Shown here: positions 31,201-41,261 of the stretch, piece after piece
How the letters are laid out: every line of letters starts with the position of its first letter
How positions within the stretch are numbered: position 1 is the first letter of the stretch
Source: Fistulifera solaris
Lineage: Eukaryota; Bacillariophyta; Bacillariophyceae; Naviculales; Stauroneidaceae
NCBI GenBank assembly: GCA_030295235.1
Contig: AP026140.1
Span: 620,001 to 684,000 of the forward strand
DNA length: 64,000 nt
Direction of reading: 5' to 3'
Translations under genes and position numbers: made by a program
The notes under the pieces: generated by a model
Databases searched by the model: none
Seen by the model: only the letters and a program-made list of their open reading frames with translations
What the model was told of the DNA's origin: nothing

Positions 31201-34200
31201 CCAATCATACCAACCGAACTCACAAATGTGTGAAATATCGGCGGTGTCCCCTGTCAAAAGCGTCATGCGGCACTTCACCATCTAACTGTCTTATCGAAAG
31301 ACAAGAGTGGCTCCGAACATACGCGTGGTAGACCAAACATAGGTCCCATAGACAACGTGGGGAATTCGTGCGAATCATAGCACGCCCTATACATCCTTTT
31401 CAATTCACGAATGCCGTCTTCAGCGAGGGTTGGCGTTGGGCGTGTGTGCTTCGATCGGCCTAATGGTCGCTTGCACTCGCTATGCCTTTCGCTTAAACTC
31501 TCCTGCTGTCAACTCTCCGGCATTGTCTGGAATTAAAGTGTGAGGGACTCCGACGCTGACGAAACAAGTTGCCAAGCGTGTAATGGGCATCGCTTTTCAA
31601 TCGGGTCCACACACATCCAGTGAAAGGGGGTGCAATACACAGCCGCATATTTGTTACCCAGCAGTGAGACACATGTACCGACCAGAATGTCGCAGTACAT
31701 CTCCGTATTAAGCCGAGGATAACGCAGCTGGTACGCAAATGGTTTGAGACGGCAGCGTTCCAGAGACTGTCGAGAAGTCCCGAATTGCCCGTTGGCGTCG
31801 TTTCGCTGGAGCGTCAAGCCTAGCCGTCTCGATCCCTATACTCCATCGTTTTGCCAAATCTTCGGGTGTGACATATGCTTTCCGGTTCTTCGTTGAGATT
31901 GCAGCACTTGTAAGCCAGCATACGAATCGATGTCAAAAGCTGCCGAACGCGCTCAGCTGAAATCACAGCAATCGAACGAGCTGGCGGGACAAACGTGCGC
32001 TCACTCGTAACCGAACCAAGCATCCTCTGTCCCCCTAAACGAAGCTCAGAGTCAAGGGAAACACGCAATGAGTCCTCATCATGCTGCGTGGTTAGAATCC
32101 ATAGGATCCCAGAACGACTCGGAGGTGACGTTTACATGGATGCAGTCAACGTCCGAGCTCAGTTCGTTGTCGGTCGGTCGAAGTAGTGGGGAAATATGAA
32201 ATAGTCCCCATCAGTTTCAAAGGAATCTGGAGAGCTGGCTCAGAAAACAAAATAGAATGGCTCTCCGGGCGACGTTGTTCCGGGAGGTAGGTGTAGGAGA
32301 GGAGTTTCATTCACAACGACTTGGTTGTGCCGGTTGAGCGGGGCTGATCAAGTGTCCATGCATGTTTGAAAAGTAGAGTGACTGGTGAAAGAACAAAACG
32401 TAGGTTTGCAGCGTCGTGGGGCAATCGTATGCAACCGCAACTGTACCAATGGGAACTTTGGTCACTTTCCCAAGAGAACTAATGAATGGTTCCACCGAAA
32501 CTGTTTCGGCCGGGTATCATACACGAGAACCGCGTCTTTACCGAACGAGCAAGTATCGCGAGTGCGAGTCCAATTCAGCTCTACCAGGAGTCTGTTGTCG
32601 CATTGCCGCCGCGAACTCGCTGCACCGCCAGTCAAGGTCGCCGACTCATGCGGTTACCTGTCGACTCAACCACATCGTCACTATCGGAGTCAGCCGTCTC
32701 AACAGCTGAAGCATTTCGCCTCGGACTTAGCCCTTTCACGAGCATTGCGAACTTCTTCCTGTTTCTCTTCGGCAACTTGATCCACTCCTTCCATTTGTAG
32801 TACGGGACACCATCCTTGCCTTTCTTTGCTTTTCCGCCCTTTCCTTTACCAGATTTGCCGCCACCTTTCTTGTTGTTACCGCCGCCAGAATTTCTGGTAA
32901 CCGAAGAAATGTTGCTAGTGGAACCACGGGTCTTTGCTGCATCTTGCTTCTTTCTATCAACCTGCTCAGCCAAGTAGTTCATCGCGTTTTCGAAGGTACT
33001 TTCCAACACAGCATCAGCCCGGACGCGCTCGACGCTCATCTTTAGTTCATCTGCCCAGATGTTGTCTAGAAAGATTCGTACCTTCCTATCTTCAGTCATC
33101 ACCTCACCCGCCTCTTCCAAGTCCAAGAAAGCCAAGTTAAGCTTCTGACAGTAGTCTTCAAAGGTGAAGTTACGCGCCTTTCCATCATAGAAGACTGTCG
33201 AAAGGACTCGGTCGGCCTGAGCAATGTTGCGCTTCTGATAAGAACGCCCCATATAGTGAGTCTTCAAGGCAAAATAAGCGGCGTCCATCCTTGCTGTAAG
33301 CAAAAGGCTTAACCCAATTCCAAGCTGGTCCACCGTGTGAAACCTGACGAATAACGCCTCCACAGCATCATATTGTCTTCTTCATACTGGTCTCCATCAT
33401 GGCGAGTACGACGAACAAGTTCCGACATAGCATCAGGGACACCGAAACCTGGATCATCAACCCCTTCGATTCCATCGGGATCGACATGCTCCCGCACAAG
33501 GTACGACAAAGGCGCACCATAAGCTCCAAGGTGATTGCCAAGTACCTCGTCGATGTCTTCAATCGTCTTCCGAGCGTTTTCCACCTTCAACAACACATCA
33601 ATCTTAGGAAGATCTTTGTTGGTCTCGCATGCGACGAATGCGCCACGCAAAGTCCAAGCGTTCCAATCGAGCAAGAGTTGCAAAGCCAGGAACAAACTCG
33701 CTGCAAGCGGTGCAAGTGGAAAAGGAAGTAGCGAAGCTGACGAACACGGAGCTCAAGATTGACTCCGATCGCAATACCACGGTTCGGAATCATCGCAGGT
33801 TGCATCGGTGCAGCCTCCGCTCCAGCCGCAGGAGGGACAAAGGCTGGGTTTGGAATCAAACCCCCAGGGTTTCGAATCTTCGTAAAGATCTCCTGAACGT
33901 ACTTATCACTCCGGTGCGTCAAGTCGTCAAACGCGGTAATGCCTTGGCCATTGATGGCCTGATGAGCTGCCGCATCCTCAATAAAGAGGACATCACGGAG
34001 GTAGTTGTTGAATGCAGCAAGATTGGCTGCCATCGTAAACAAGGAGAAAGGAGAGAAAGTTCACAAATCGGAATGCGAGGGAGATAAAAACGAAACGACG
34101 TTTCTTTTTCTTTTTTTGTGTGCGAAACTGCATCGTCGCTAAAACGTTTGCACGAAATTCCGACCCCTTTACTCTCCCTTCGAGAGTGTTGTTTACTGTA

Positions 34201-34918
34201 GGGAACTCCAGTGTAAAGCGCCAAAAGTGCCCTTATGTACGTAAGGCCATTGTACACACTAGCCCATACAGAATAATCGTCCACACCCTCATTTAGCTCT
34301 GAATCCGTTCATAGTCAAAAAAACAGATCGGCCTAAACAGTATAGAACACGACCTCGGACAGGCCAAAATACACGCACAACACGATTTCACTTGCGCAAC
34401 TTCTCGCGAAATCCGACGATGTTGTGCTTTGACCGCCTCTGGAGGAAAAACATCCCTCCACCATGAGGACTTCGCAACAATCGGGTGAATAATTCACTCA
34501 TTTATGTATTCTAGCATTAAAGGTGTATTAGCATGTATACGAGGGCGCCCCCATATTTTACCCGACAAGTGACATAATCACTGTGGTCCGATGCATCCAT
34601 GGACAGAGCCAGAACTGTCAATAAAGGAAAGCAACGGTGCTTCATAAGCGCTAATTACCTCACAAACCCAGCCATCTAATCAAGACATATGATTAACATG
34701 ATGACTCCATGGGGTCGACCTATACATAAGGTCATGATCTCACATTTTCATGTGGACAATTGTCGACTTCCGACAACGCCGAGATCATCTCCTTGACCAC
34801 TCAAGCCCAACAGTTAGTAACACATACATAAGGAACATTACTCTTACGATATTACCATTGTTTTCCTGTGTATTTCATCGTTTCAGAGGGATTCATCGCG
34901 AAACCCCGGTTTTTAACC

Positions 34919-35006
34919 CGAAATAAGGCAGTGGTGTAAAATTATGACTACAAGTGTTACATCTACCACGGAGGCTTCCCCGTCTGTACTACACTCGGTT
35001 ATTTCG
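34919..35006 (-). repeat. Terminal repeat of copia element (5' side in sense)
   Basis: 88 bp, identical to the copy at 28193-28280. The right-hand flank starts AGAA, matching the four bases left of the other copy; a five-base GAGAA match is possible if the last G is counted as host sequence. Confidence 0.85.
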
Positions 35007-35309
35007 AGAAGGCGAAAATCAACGAAGACGATCGTCGCGAGTGCATTTTTTTACGCGCACACGTCCGACGACGGAAGGATAGACTATCATTCATCCGTGA
35101 GTTAAAGAGTACAGGTACTTGTATCGGTACCGGGACTGTGAAGGACGACAATGACAACTCAACTAGACTATAACTCTCGTAACGCGGGACAAAAATAACC
35201 TATACCGGTTTTTGAGCGCAAGAGAAGTCTCTTTGATAGAGATGAACTCTAGCATTGAATCTATCTTCTACTGTACTTTGAAAAATAGTTTTTATGATGT
35301 TACTCCTTA

Positions 35310-35729
35310 TTATTTCTCCGATAAGAGATCATTTTTGTTTGACTTAAAGTCGCGTCGAGCAGAAGGTGGCAAGTTCCCTGCAAGCCAATTGTTAAGTCGA
35401 CGACGAAATCCGTTTATTTTCTTGACTTGCGGCATATTTTCCTCGTAGGTGAGCTCCACTTCGCCCCAGTCGGTCGCAAGCTGAAGACTGCGCTGGTCGC
35501 CTTTCTCGTTTACCGTCTGCAAGAAACTATCATCGTGAAGTTCAATCTGTTTGTCCTCATATATAGTGGGAAGCGTCGTTTTGTAAACTGGGCGCACAGG
35601 ACGTGCGATTAGGTCGAACTGGGTTCGTCGGCGATAGCTCATGATGCCGTTGTTTTTGACGACGAGGGAACGTTTCGACACCAAAGAAGAGTTGGCGATC
35701 AATAAGTTGCGTTGCCCGGGTTTCATCAT
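35310..35729 (-). CDS. Hypothetical basic protein
   Basis: 139 residues, ATG at 35729 (MMKPGQRNLLIANSSLV). No signal peptide or membrane segment. There is an Arg/Tyr-rich N-terminal half (YRRRTQFDLIARPVRPVYK), an acidic middle (DWGEVELTYEENMP) and a basic C terminus (RRDFKSNKNDLLSEK). I recognise no domain. The composition and coherent charge pattern favour a real gene, probably lineage-specific. It lies just beyond the retroelement's right end. Confidence 0.5.
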   Translation of the reverse strand: MMKPGQRNLLIANSSLVSKRSLVVKNNGIMSYRRRTQFDLIARPVRPVYKTTLPTIYEDKQIELHDDSFLQTVNEKGDQRSLQLATDWGEVELTYEENMPQVKKINGFRRRLNNWLAGNLPPSARRDFKSNKNDLLSEK

Positions 35730-36967
35730 GGTGAGATAAAGGATCGTTCAATGATTCACAATGACTTGATTGATTTTATTTGTGAGAATGAAATTGTGGT
35801 GCGAAAAGGGTGATTGTTTTGTTGGTTCGTGAATGAGAGCAGTTTTCGTGAGGTTTTCGCGGAGAGGAACAGAGGAACAGAGCAGTTTTCATTTTTTCAG
35901 TATGCGTCCGTGTACACTATTTCCGTTTTCACGTTCTCAAAGTAACAATCTAGTACATATCAGCTCATAGTGGAGAGTTCGGCAACTGAAAAAGACACGG
36001 AAAACGGCTCCCGTCCTCTCCGCGTTACAAAGACGAAAACTATACCACGAAAACTTTTTCCTATCACGGAACGAAATGATCCACTTTGTCCTCACAATTT
36101 GATTCTCACAAAAAGCAAACGCTTGCATCAAATACCAACTGATCAACATCTTGACATGGTCCACAACGTCCCCATCTTGATGGTCCACAACGTCCCCATC
36201 TTGATTCGTCCTGGCCATGTGCGCCTTCCGATAGACGTCAATCGACGTCGTAGCCACCAGAGATCCAACGCACTTTCTGACTTCACCATGGTCCTATCGA
36301 TCGTTATCCCAAATCAAGGCAAAACTCACCGCCGGTCGCATGCCACGGACTGGAGCAGCGTATTGAAGCGTCTTTATCACGGCAAGAACGTGCGTGAGCA
36401 TCGTCGTTCGAACGCTATGACAGGGGACGAGTACATGGAGATAACATGGGTGTGCGAAGAACTACATGGCCCTTCTCAATCGCCCTGTGGCCAAGGAATC
36501 GGTGTTTGGAATCCGACTGCGTGGGAAAAGTGTGATGCCTTCGACAACGAACTGTGATCCAGTTTTCGTGAAATCAATTATAGACACAGTGATCGGTGCA
36601 TATCTGTCTTTTGCCATTTTTGTGTGGTGGCTTGTATTTCAACGGCCACATTTATCTCTGTGTCATGCATGAAAGCTCCTTTACCTAAAGAAGGAAGTAG
36701 TTACGAGAATAAAGTATAAAATGATAAGTTAAACGAAACGAAATTTCAATTTGATTATATGCCTGGAACCTGTCAATATCGACAAGCTAGGGTCGCAAAT
36801 CTTATCTTAATGAAACAAATTTTACTGATACGGAAATTTAAATTCTAGATTTCGGTCAAAAGTATACTGCAAAAATGATTCTGACAGTGACTTCGTTTGT
36901 CTTGTTTCAATGAAAATACTCACAAAATCGGAGGAAAATGTATGGCTTGCGCTTTTGTCTCTTCATG
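35730..36967. other. Mostly noncoding stretch with one doubtful reading frame
   Basis: The only long plus-strand frame (35970-36557) lacks an ATG at its head; from the ATG at 36156 it would give 133 residues rich in Arg and His with no recognised domain. It starts on a 24-bp tandem duplication. Not supported as a gene on its own. The AT-rich remainder shows nothing. Confidence 0.35.
36156..36203 (+). repeat. 24-bp perfect tandem duplication
   Basis: The unit beginning ATGGTCCACAACGTCCCC and ending ATCTTG occurs twice head to tail (36156-36179, 36180-36203). Eight codons if translated. Confidence 0.85.
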
Positions 36968-37617
36968 CTACAGTGCATAGTATGGATCCACCATCTCCGA
37001 AATCAATCCAAGGCGCTCTCGTCTTTCTCTTTCCGACAATCGTCTTGGTCTGCGATTGTAACGAGCGTATTCATCGGGAAGAGCGACAGTTGACGTCGAG
37101 ATAGTTTTCCAATCCAACGTCAAGCCAAATCGAGGGGTGTAGGGATGGTCACCGATAGTCAGAGCGTATTCACGGATTTCCATCGTCTTGCTAAAGACGA
37201 TTTTTTGAGCCGATAAGGATAAGAAACTCTCTTCTTTGCAGTATGCGGCACATATAATCTTTCTTCTTCGTCAGATGACTCGTCGCTACTATTGTTAAGT
37301 TCAACAAGATCAGGTCTTTCAAATAATTGCACAAAATCGGAAGACAAGGAAGGAAGTGTTGTCAAAAAGGAATCATCGCTGTAGTCGACGCACGGGAAGT
37401 CCGCCCATCCGAACGCCATTAACTTGGCGGATGGTTCGATCGTGAACGTGCCACCACCCGTTTGTATAACGGGAAGGTATTTGCGCTTATTAACAGCTTT
37501 GTGGGATTGCTCTCCATCTTCTTTAAGACGATTGTTTGTGCAAAGCATCATGTCGGGAGGCGACTCAATTAGAGGAAAGTCGTCCCAACCAAAAGAGACG
37601 ATCTGTTGGGATTCCAT
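36968..37617 (-). CDS. Diatom-type unknown protein with a REY...GDHP C-terminal motif
   Basis: ATG at 37617 starts MESQQIVSFGWDDFPLIE. A second similar box (LMAFGWADFPCVDYSDD) comes about 65 residues later, so FGWxDFP is duplicated. The frame closes at 37159, but a missing base in the T-run at 37201-37206 would continue into IVFSKTMEIREYALTIGDHP, then LTLDWKTIST, YARYNRRPRRLSERERRERL and a stop at 36968. The segment V/I-x-I-REY-x-x-x-x-GDHP-x-x-x-x-G-x-x-LxW recurs, as I recall, in many uncharacterised diatom proteins. No signal or membrane helix. Function unknown. About 216 residues in total. Confidence 0.55.
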
Positions 37618-38057
37618 TTGCTAAGATGGGCTTTTTTGTGGGAGAGAAGAGTTAGAACTGCCATACTTGTTGCTTTCTTCGTTTGAATTGATGATAAATA
37701 CTCCGAGGCCTTTAGTGTCAGTCCCATTAATTGAGAACATTTTCATTGCGAACGGGCCACGCGGTCAATCCCACGAGAATTTTATTTCGTTCCACGCGCA
37801 CAATTTTCGAGGCGTTTGAGGATGATTCATAAGAGCGTGATACGTAGACTGTGGCGAATAATGTACATCTCCTGTACTTGAGACACGACAATCGGTACTC
37901 ACATTCCACAGTATTCAAATATTTGCCACGTAAGCACGCGATTTGTACCAACACGGTAGGGTTAACGGTTAGCTTTCTTATACATCATTGCTTGACAAGC
38001 TGGACCTCTCTAGCTAGCTAGACATAGTGCCTTTTATTATCCTTTCAGTCCACTAGA
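37618..38057. other. Intergenic
   Basis: 440 bp between the start of one minus-strand gene and the end of PIG-T. No feature recognised. Confidence 0.5.
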
Positions 38058-39536
38058 TTAACCACTCGACACGGGCTCTTCTTCGGTGGCAGAAGCCAAG
38101 TCCGACTCGGGTCTACGAAGCAGCTTGTTTCGAAAAGCCTTAAGTTTGTCTTTGATAACACTCATTTTACCGGGTGGCTTTTTCGACGGATCCAATTCTT
38201 CTTGAACACCCTGACTAGCCTTTCGAATCAGCAAACTCATAGTGGAACCAATCACGAATGCGTACAGAGTACATGTGAGGGAGAGGACGTTAAAAGGCAT
38301 ACTGAGATCCGGTAGCGGTGGTAGAAGTAGAATAGTATTCGAAGATACAGTGCCTTCGCTAAAGTCTACCCAGACCGGTGGCAGCTCAATTCCTCGATTC
38401 GGATCCCCGGGTATTGAATCAAGTGACCAAAAGAGGGGATCGAATTGTAGTGAAACAGAAAAACTCTCATTCCAGCCGTAGGTCAAATGGACGCCATCTT
38501 CAGCAAATACAATGTCATGGGTAAGTAACTCGTCCCATCGCAACGTACTACCGGACTCAGTTTGCACCTTTAACGATGTCCAGCGTGGTTTAAGTACTGG
38601 AGGTAAATGCTGATGAACCACCGTGGGAATATTGGTGTCGATCCGAGTAACGAGTGTACCCGTGTGAGCCATTGATGGGTAAAGATGATAATCAACAAGC
38701 ACGGAAGGCTTATCACGTATTGTAGGAGAAACTGCCTTCCGAAAAAGCGGATGTTCGATAGATATGGAAGAGCTCAAAAAGCACGTGGTCTCGTTCTTTG
38801 CTTCACAAATATCTGAATTCCATTCAATATTCGAAGCGGATGCCGAGAGCAGCTCCATCTGGATCGGATCTGCCAAAAGTGGTTGGTTCACTGGAACGGG
38901 AATGAGATCCTTGAACTTCGGCAGTCTATTACTCTGAACAATATACTGTAAGCCTCTTTCAATCGTATCTCCTTCTATTTCTATCCATAGGCGGTGCCGT
39001 GTTGTTGTTTCCAGTAACCAGCTCGAATCGGTCATCCAATAATCACGCAATGCCTCCACGGAAACAGCGGCATTTCCTTCCGTAGGTAGAACAATCGACC
39101 ATACTCCATCTTTCTCGTGCGCGTAACGATGTAAGCGCTTGGTTTGCGTATTGGTCGATGTCAGCAACAAACGATGTTGAAGCACCAGCTGTTGAAACAA
39201 ATGTTCCGGGGCAGTACTATTGGCAATGGCTACCGTTACTCCAGGATGAGAACGAACCGTCCAGTCTGGAGCACTGAGAGAATGAAACGGATCAAAGGGA
39301 TAATAAGTCTGTGCCTCAGACGATGCCTGCAGGAATACACGATGTGCGGTTTGTTGTTGCAGCAGCCGACGAAGGTCCTGAGGGAGACGCTCTCGTGTGA
39401 CGATACGAACGTGCCAGTCGACACCGCCGCCATCGACGGTTACTGGAGCCAACCATATCCTATGTTCTTTTGTTTGAAACATCTCGGACGATGCTTGCAG
39501 AAATAATAAGCTTTGAGTAATGACAGCAACGTACAA
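38058..39536 (-). CDS. PIGT: GPI transamidase subunit PIG-T (Gpi16)
   Basis: Subunit of the ER complex that cleaves the C-terminal signal of proteins and attaches the GPI anchor. The family's C-terminal hallmark is clear: VSSNTILLLPPLPDLSMPFNVLSLTCTLYAFVIGSTMSLLIRK, containing the single membrane helix, and RGIELPPVWVDF shortly before it (human PIG-T has DFSMPYNVICLTCTV). The large luminal domain precedes it, with N-glycosylation sites. The N terminus has a signal-like stretch (VAVITQSLLFLQASS), yet the frame has no ATG before about 39482. The true start may be in a missed exon or lost to a base error, so 39536 is only the frame limit. About 490 residues, shorter than animal PIG-T. Confidence 0.85.
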   Translation of the reverse strand: MYVAVITQSLLFLQASSEMFQTKEHRIWLAPVTVDGGGVDWHVRIVTRERLPQDLRRLLQQQTAHRVFLQASSEAQTYYPFDPFHSLSAPDWTVRSHPGVTVAIANSTAPEHLFQQLVLQHRLLLTSTNTQTKRLHRYAHEKDGVWSIVLPTEGNAAVSVEALRDYWMTDSSWLLETTTRHRLWIEIEGDTIERGLQYIVQSNRLPKFKDLIPVPVNQPLLADPIQMELLSASASNIEWNSDICEAKNETTCFLSSSISIEHPLFRKAVSPTIRDKPSVLVDYHLYPSMAHTGTLVTRIDTNIPTVVHQHLPPVLKPRWTSLKVQTESGSTLRWDELLTHDIVFAEDGVHLTYGWNESFSVSLQFDPLFWSLDSIPGDPNRGIELPPVWVDFSEGTVSSNTILLLPPLPDLSMPFNVLSLTCTLYAFVIGSTMSLLIRKASQGVQEELDPSKKPPGKMSVIKDKLKAFRNKLLRRPESDLASATEEEPVSSG

Positions 39537-39874
39537 GTATTACGGTAGTCTAACCAAAAGGTTTAGCGCGATGCGGATTTTTCTTTTGTGTTACTAAAGT
39601 TAAGGTTACCGTGAACGGGAAGTTTACGATCTTTAGTTAGCAAACAAGATCCGTTTATTGTCACACTGATATTGGTTCCGCCTCCCCTAAACTTCAACTT
39701 CTTGAACGCGCACACACATTGCGACGACCATGACGCGATGAAAATACTGGGTTGAAATAATCCGAGTTCCTATTGATACGCAATCGCCGTTCTTGGACTA
39801 CATTAAACGTTTTCAATCGGGTTTTCTTGCTTGCTCTATTTACGTCGAATCACGACGACTCCTGAAATCGTAAC
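39537..39874. promoter_or_regulatory. Divergent upstream region PIG-T / DUF1995
   Basis: 338 bp between two head-to-head starts. No conserved coding sequence. Possible missing first exon of PIG-T lies here, but I could not place one. Confidence 0.35.
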
Positions 39875-40957
39875 ATGGCAATCAGCTTCTTCTTTTTGCA
39901 CTCTCATTCTACCTGAGTCTCATCCCCCAGGCAGAATCATTTGTTATCCATCAATGCGCGAAATCTTTTTCTCGACTATCCGCTGGTAGACCGACCGAGC
40001 TTCCCGATTCATTAGAAGATGCTGCCGTCCGAGCTGCGGAGGCCTCGGCATTGTTTGCCGAGCAAATGGGTAGCATGGGCCGATGCCGGGTCGACTTTGA
40101 CACATCAGTCGGCGACGAGACCTATACAATGCTCAAATCAAGCACCGAATTCATGCAGAATTATGTCTCGGCCTTGTGTTACTCTATGATTCCGGGACTG
40201 CAAGAACAGCGTCAAGCCGAAATGATGCGTGTGGTAGAGGCGCGCGCCGAACTCAAGGCGATGGAGAATGCGGAGGAAGCCAACGCCGAGCGAGAAGAAC
40301 AGTTGGTGCAAATAATAGCAGCAAATGGACGAGATAAAAATGCGAAGTGGGAAGGACCCAAAGCACGAATCTACTTTCCGGATGAAGGAAATGCTGCCTT
40401 GGCTCGTCGTGATTGGCTCGGTAGTGGACCCAAGCCGGGCGCCGCCAAAGTACCGCCCTGCGTGGAATTTAGTTCCTGTGGTGGCGTGCAAAGAGTCAAT
40501 GATGTGTCGAATGATATGCTGGTCTTCTTCTTTTGCCCAAAGGCTTCGGAATCGGATTCGGTAGAAAAAATATTACAACGCTCGGAGGCTGAATCGAGCT
40601 GTCTCAAGCTCACTGTGTTTGTCAACCCCAGTCTCGTCGACATGGGTGTCACCGGGTTTGGAATGGCCGGGCGCATGTTGCGCGAGCGACTCATTGATCC
40701 CCCTCCAAACAACGTACTATCTGCGTACGCTGGCTTGGGGCGCGTTGACGCGACAGTACCCGGAAGCGTTTTCGGTGTGGCAGGAAGATGAGGGCGCGGA
40801 TGGAGGCTACCGGCTGATTAAAACGATGGATCGCCTTCCGTCAAATCCGGAAGTGGAAGATATTTACGACATTGAGAACGGTGCGAAAAGCGAAAGGTCG
40901 AGTGGTGGTTTCTTAGATCAACTAGGTGATTTTGTTCAAGGTATGACTCGACTGTAA
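39875..40957 (+). CDS. Plastid-targeted DUF1995 protein
   Basis: Recovered across two run-length breaks. The ATG at 39875 reads MAISFFF and, if the T-run at 39893-39897 lacks one base, continues [18 protein letters not shown]: a signal peptide with an AESF motif, the diatom plastid signature. The body has the DUF1995 layout: [19 protein letters not shown], an [18 protein letters not shown] segment, [21 protein letters not shown], then (after an extra C in the run 40699-40703) [20 protein letters not shown] and [17 protein letters not shown]1995 proteins occur in plastids of plants and algae; some are linked to photosystem biogenesis, but the chemistry is unknown. Stop at 40957. Confidence 0.78.
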
Positions 40958-41261
40958 AGAACAATTTGCAATAAATATATTTTAGCACGGTAAATTTCGC
41001 ATCGATAATGCTTGTAGTCCTAACGATATAATTCGTTTTAGTTCTGACAAAGAGCGGCCAGTTATAGTTTCATCGAAAAAGCTAGACTAGAGTTGGTGAA
41101 AGATTGCAAGAGGCTAATTTGGATGAAGTAGGGCCTGAAGCTCTAGTCAAAGGCCCCTTCAGGCCGTTAGCGTACAGTCAAAAGCCTAAACAAATCGATT
41201 TTCCTCATTTTTCAAAGGAAAAAAGATCCACCGAGCATATCATAAAAAGAGAGTTGGCAGC
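40958..41261. other. Short intergenic spacer
   Basis: 304 bp between two plus-strand genes; nothing recognised. Confidence 0.5.

Larger units (their letters stand above)
28193..35006 (-). mobile_element. Ty1/copia LTR retrotransposon (diatom CoDi-like)
   Basis: About 6.8 kb, minus-strand orientation, bounded by 88-bp direct repeats. In sense order: 5' repeat, a leader of about 0.6 kb, a Gag-like region (about 34.3-32.6 kb) with a Lys/Gly-rich nucleocapsid-like segment, an integrase-like region (about 32.0-30.0 kb), reverse transcriptase (about 30.0-29.4 kb) with the LVYTDDIL active-site motif, and RNase H (about 29.4-28.5 kb) with CFVDADLAGD. The order integrase before reverse transcriptase marks it as copia. 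A purine-rich stretch abuts the 3' repeat on the sense strand, as expected for a polypurine tract. The coding part is broken into roughly eight to ten open segments. Flanks repeat (G)AGAA on both sides, consistent with a target-site duplication. The two terminal repeats are identical, so the insertion looks young. Confidence 0.88.

Noticed and set aside
35970-36557. 195-residue open frame on the plus strand
   Set aside because: No ATG at its head, no domain, and a competing antisense frame over the same bases; kept only as a note in the spacer entry.
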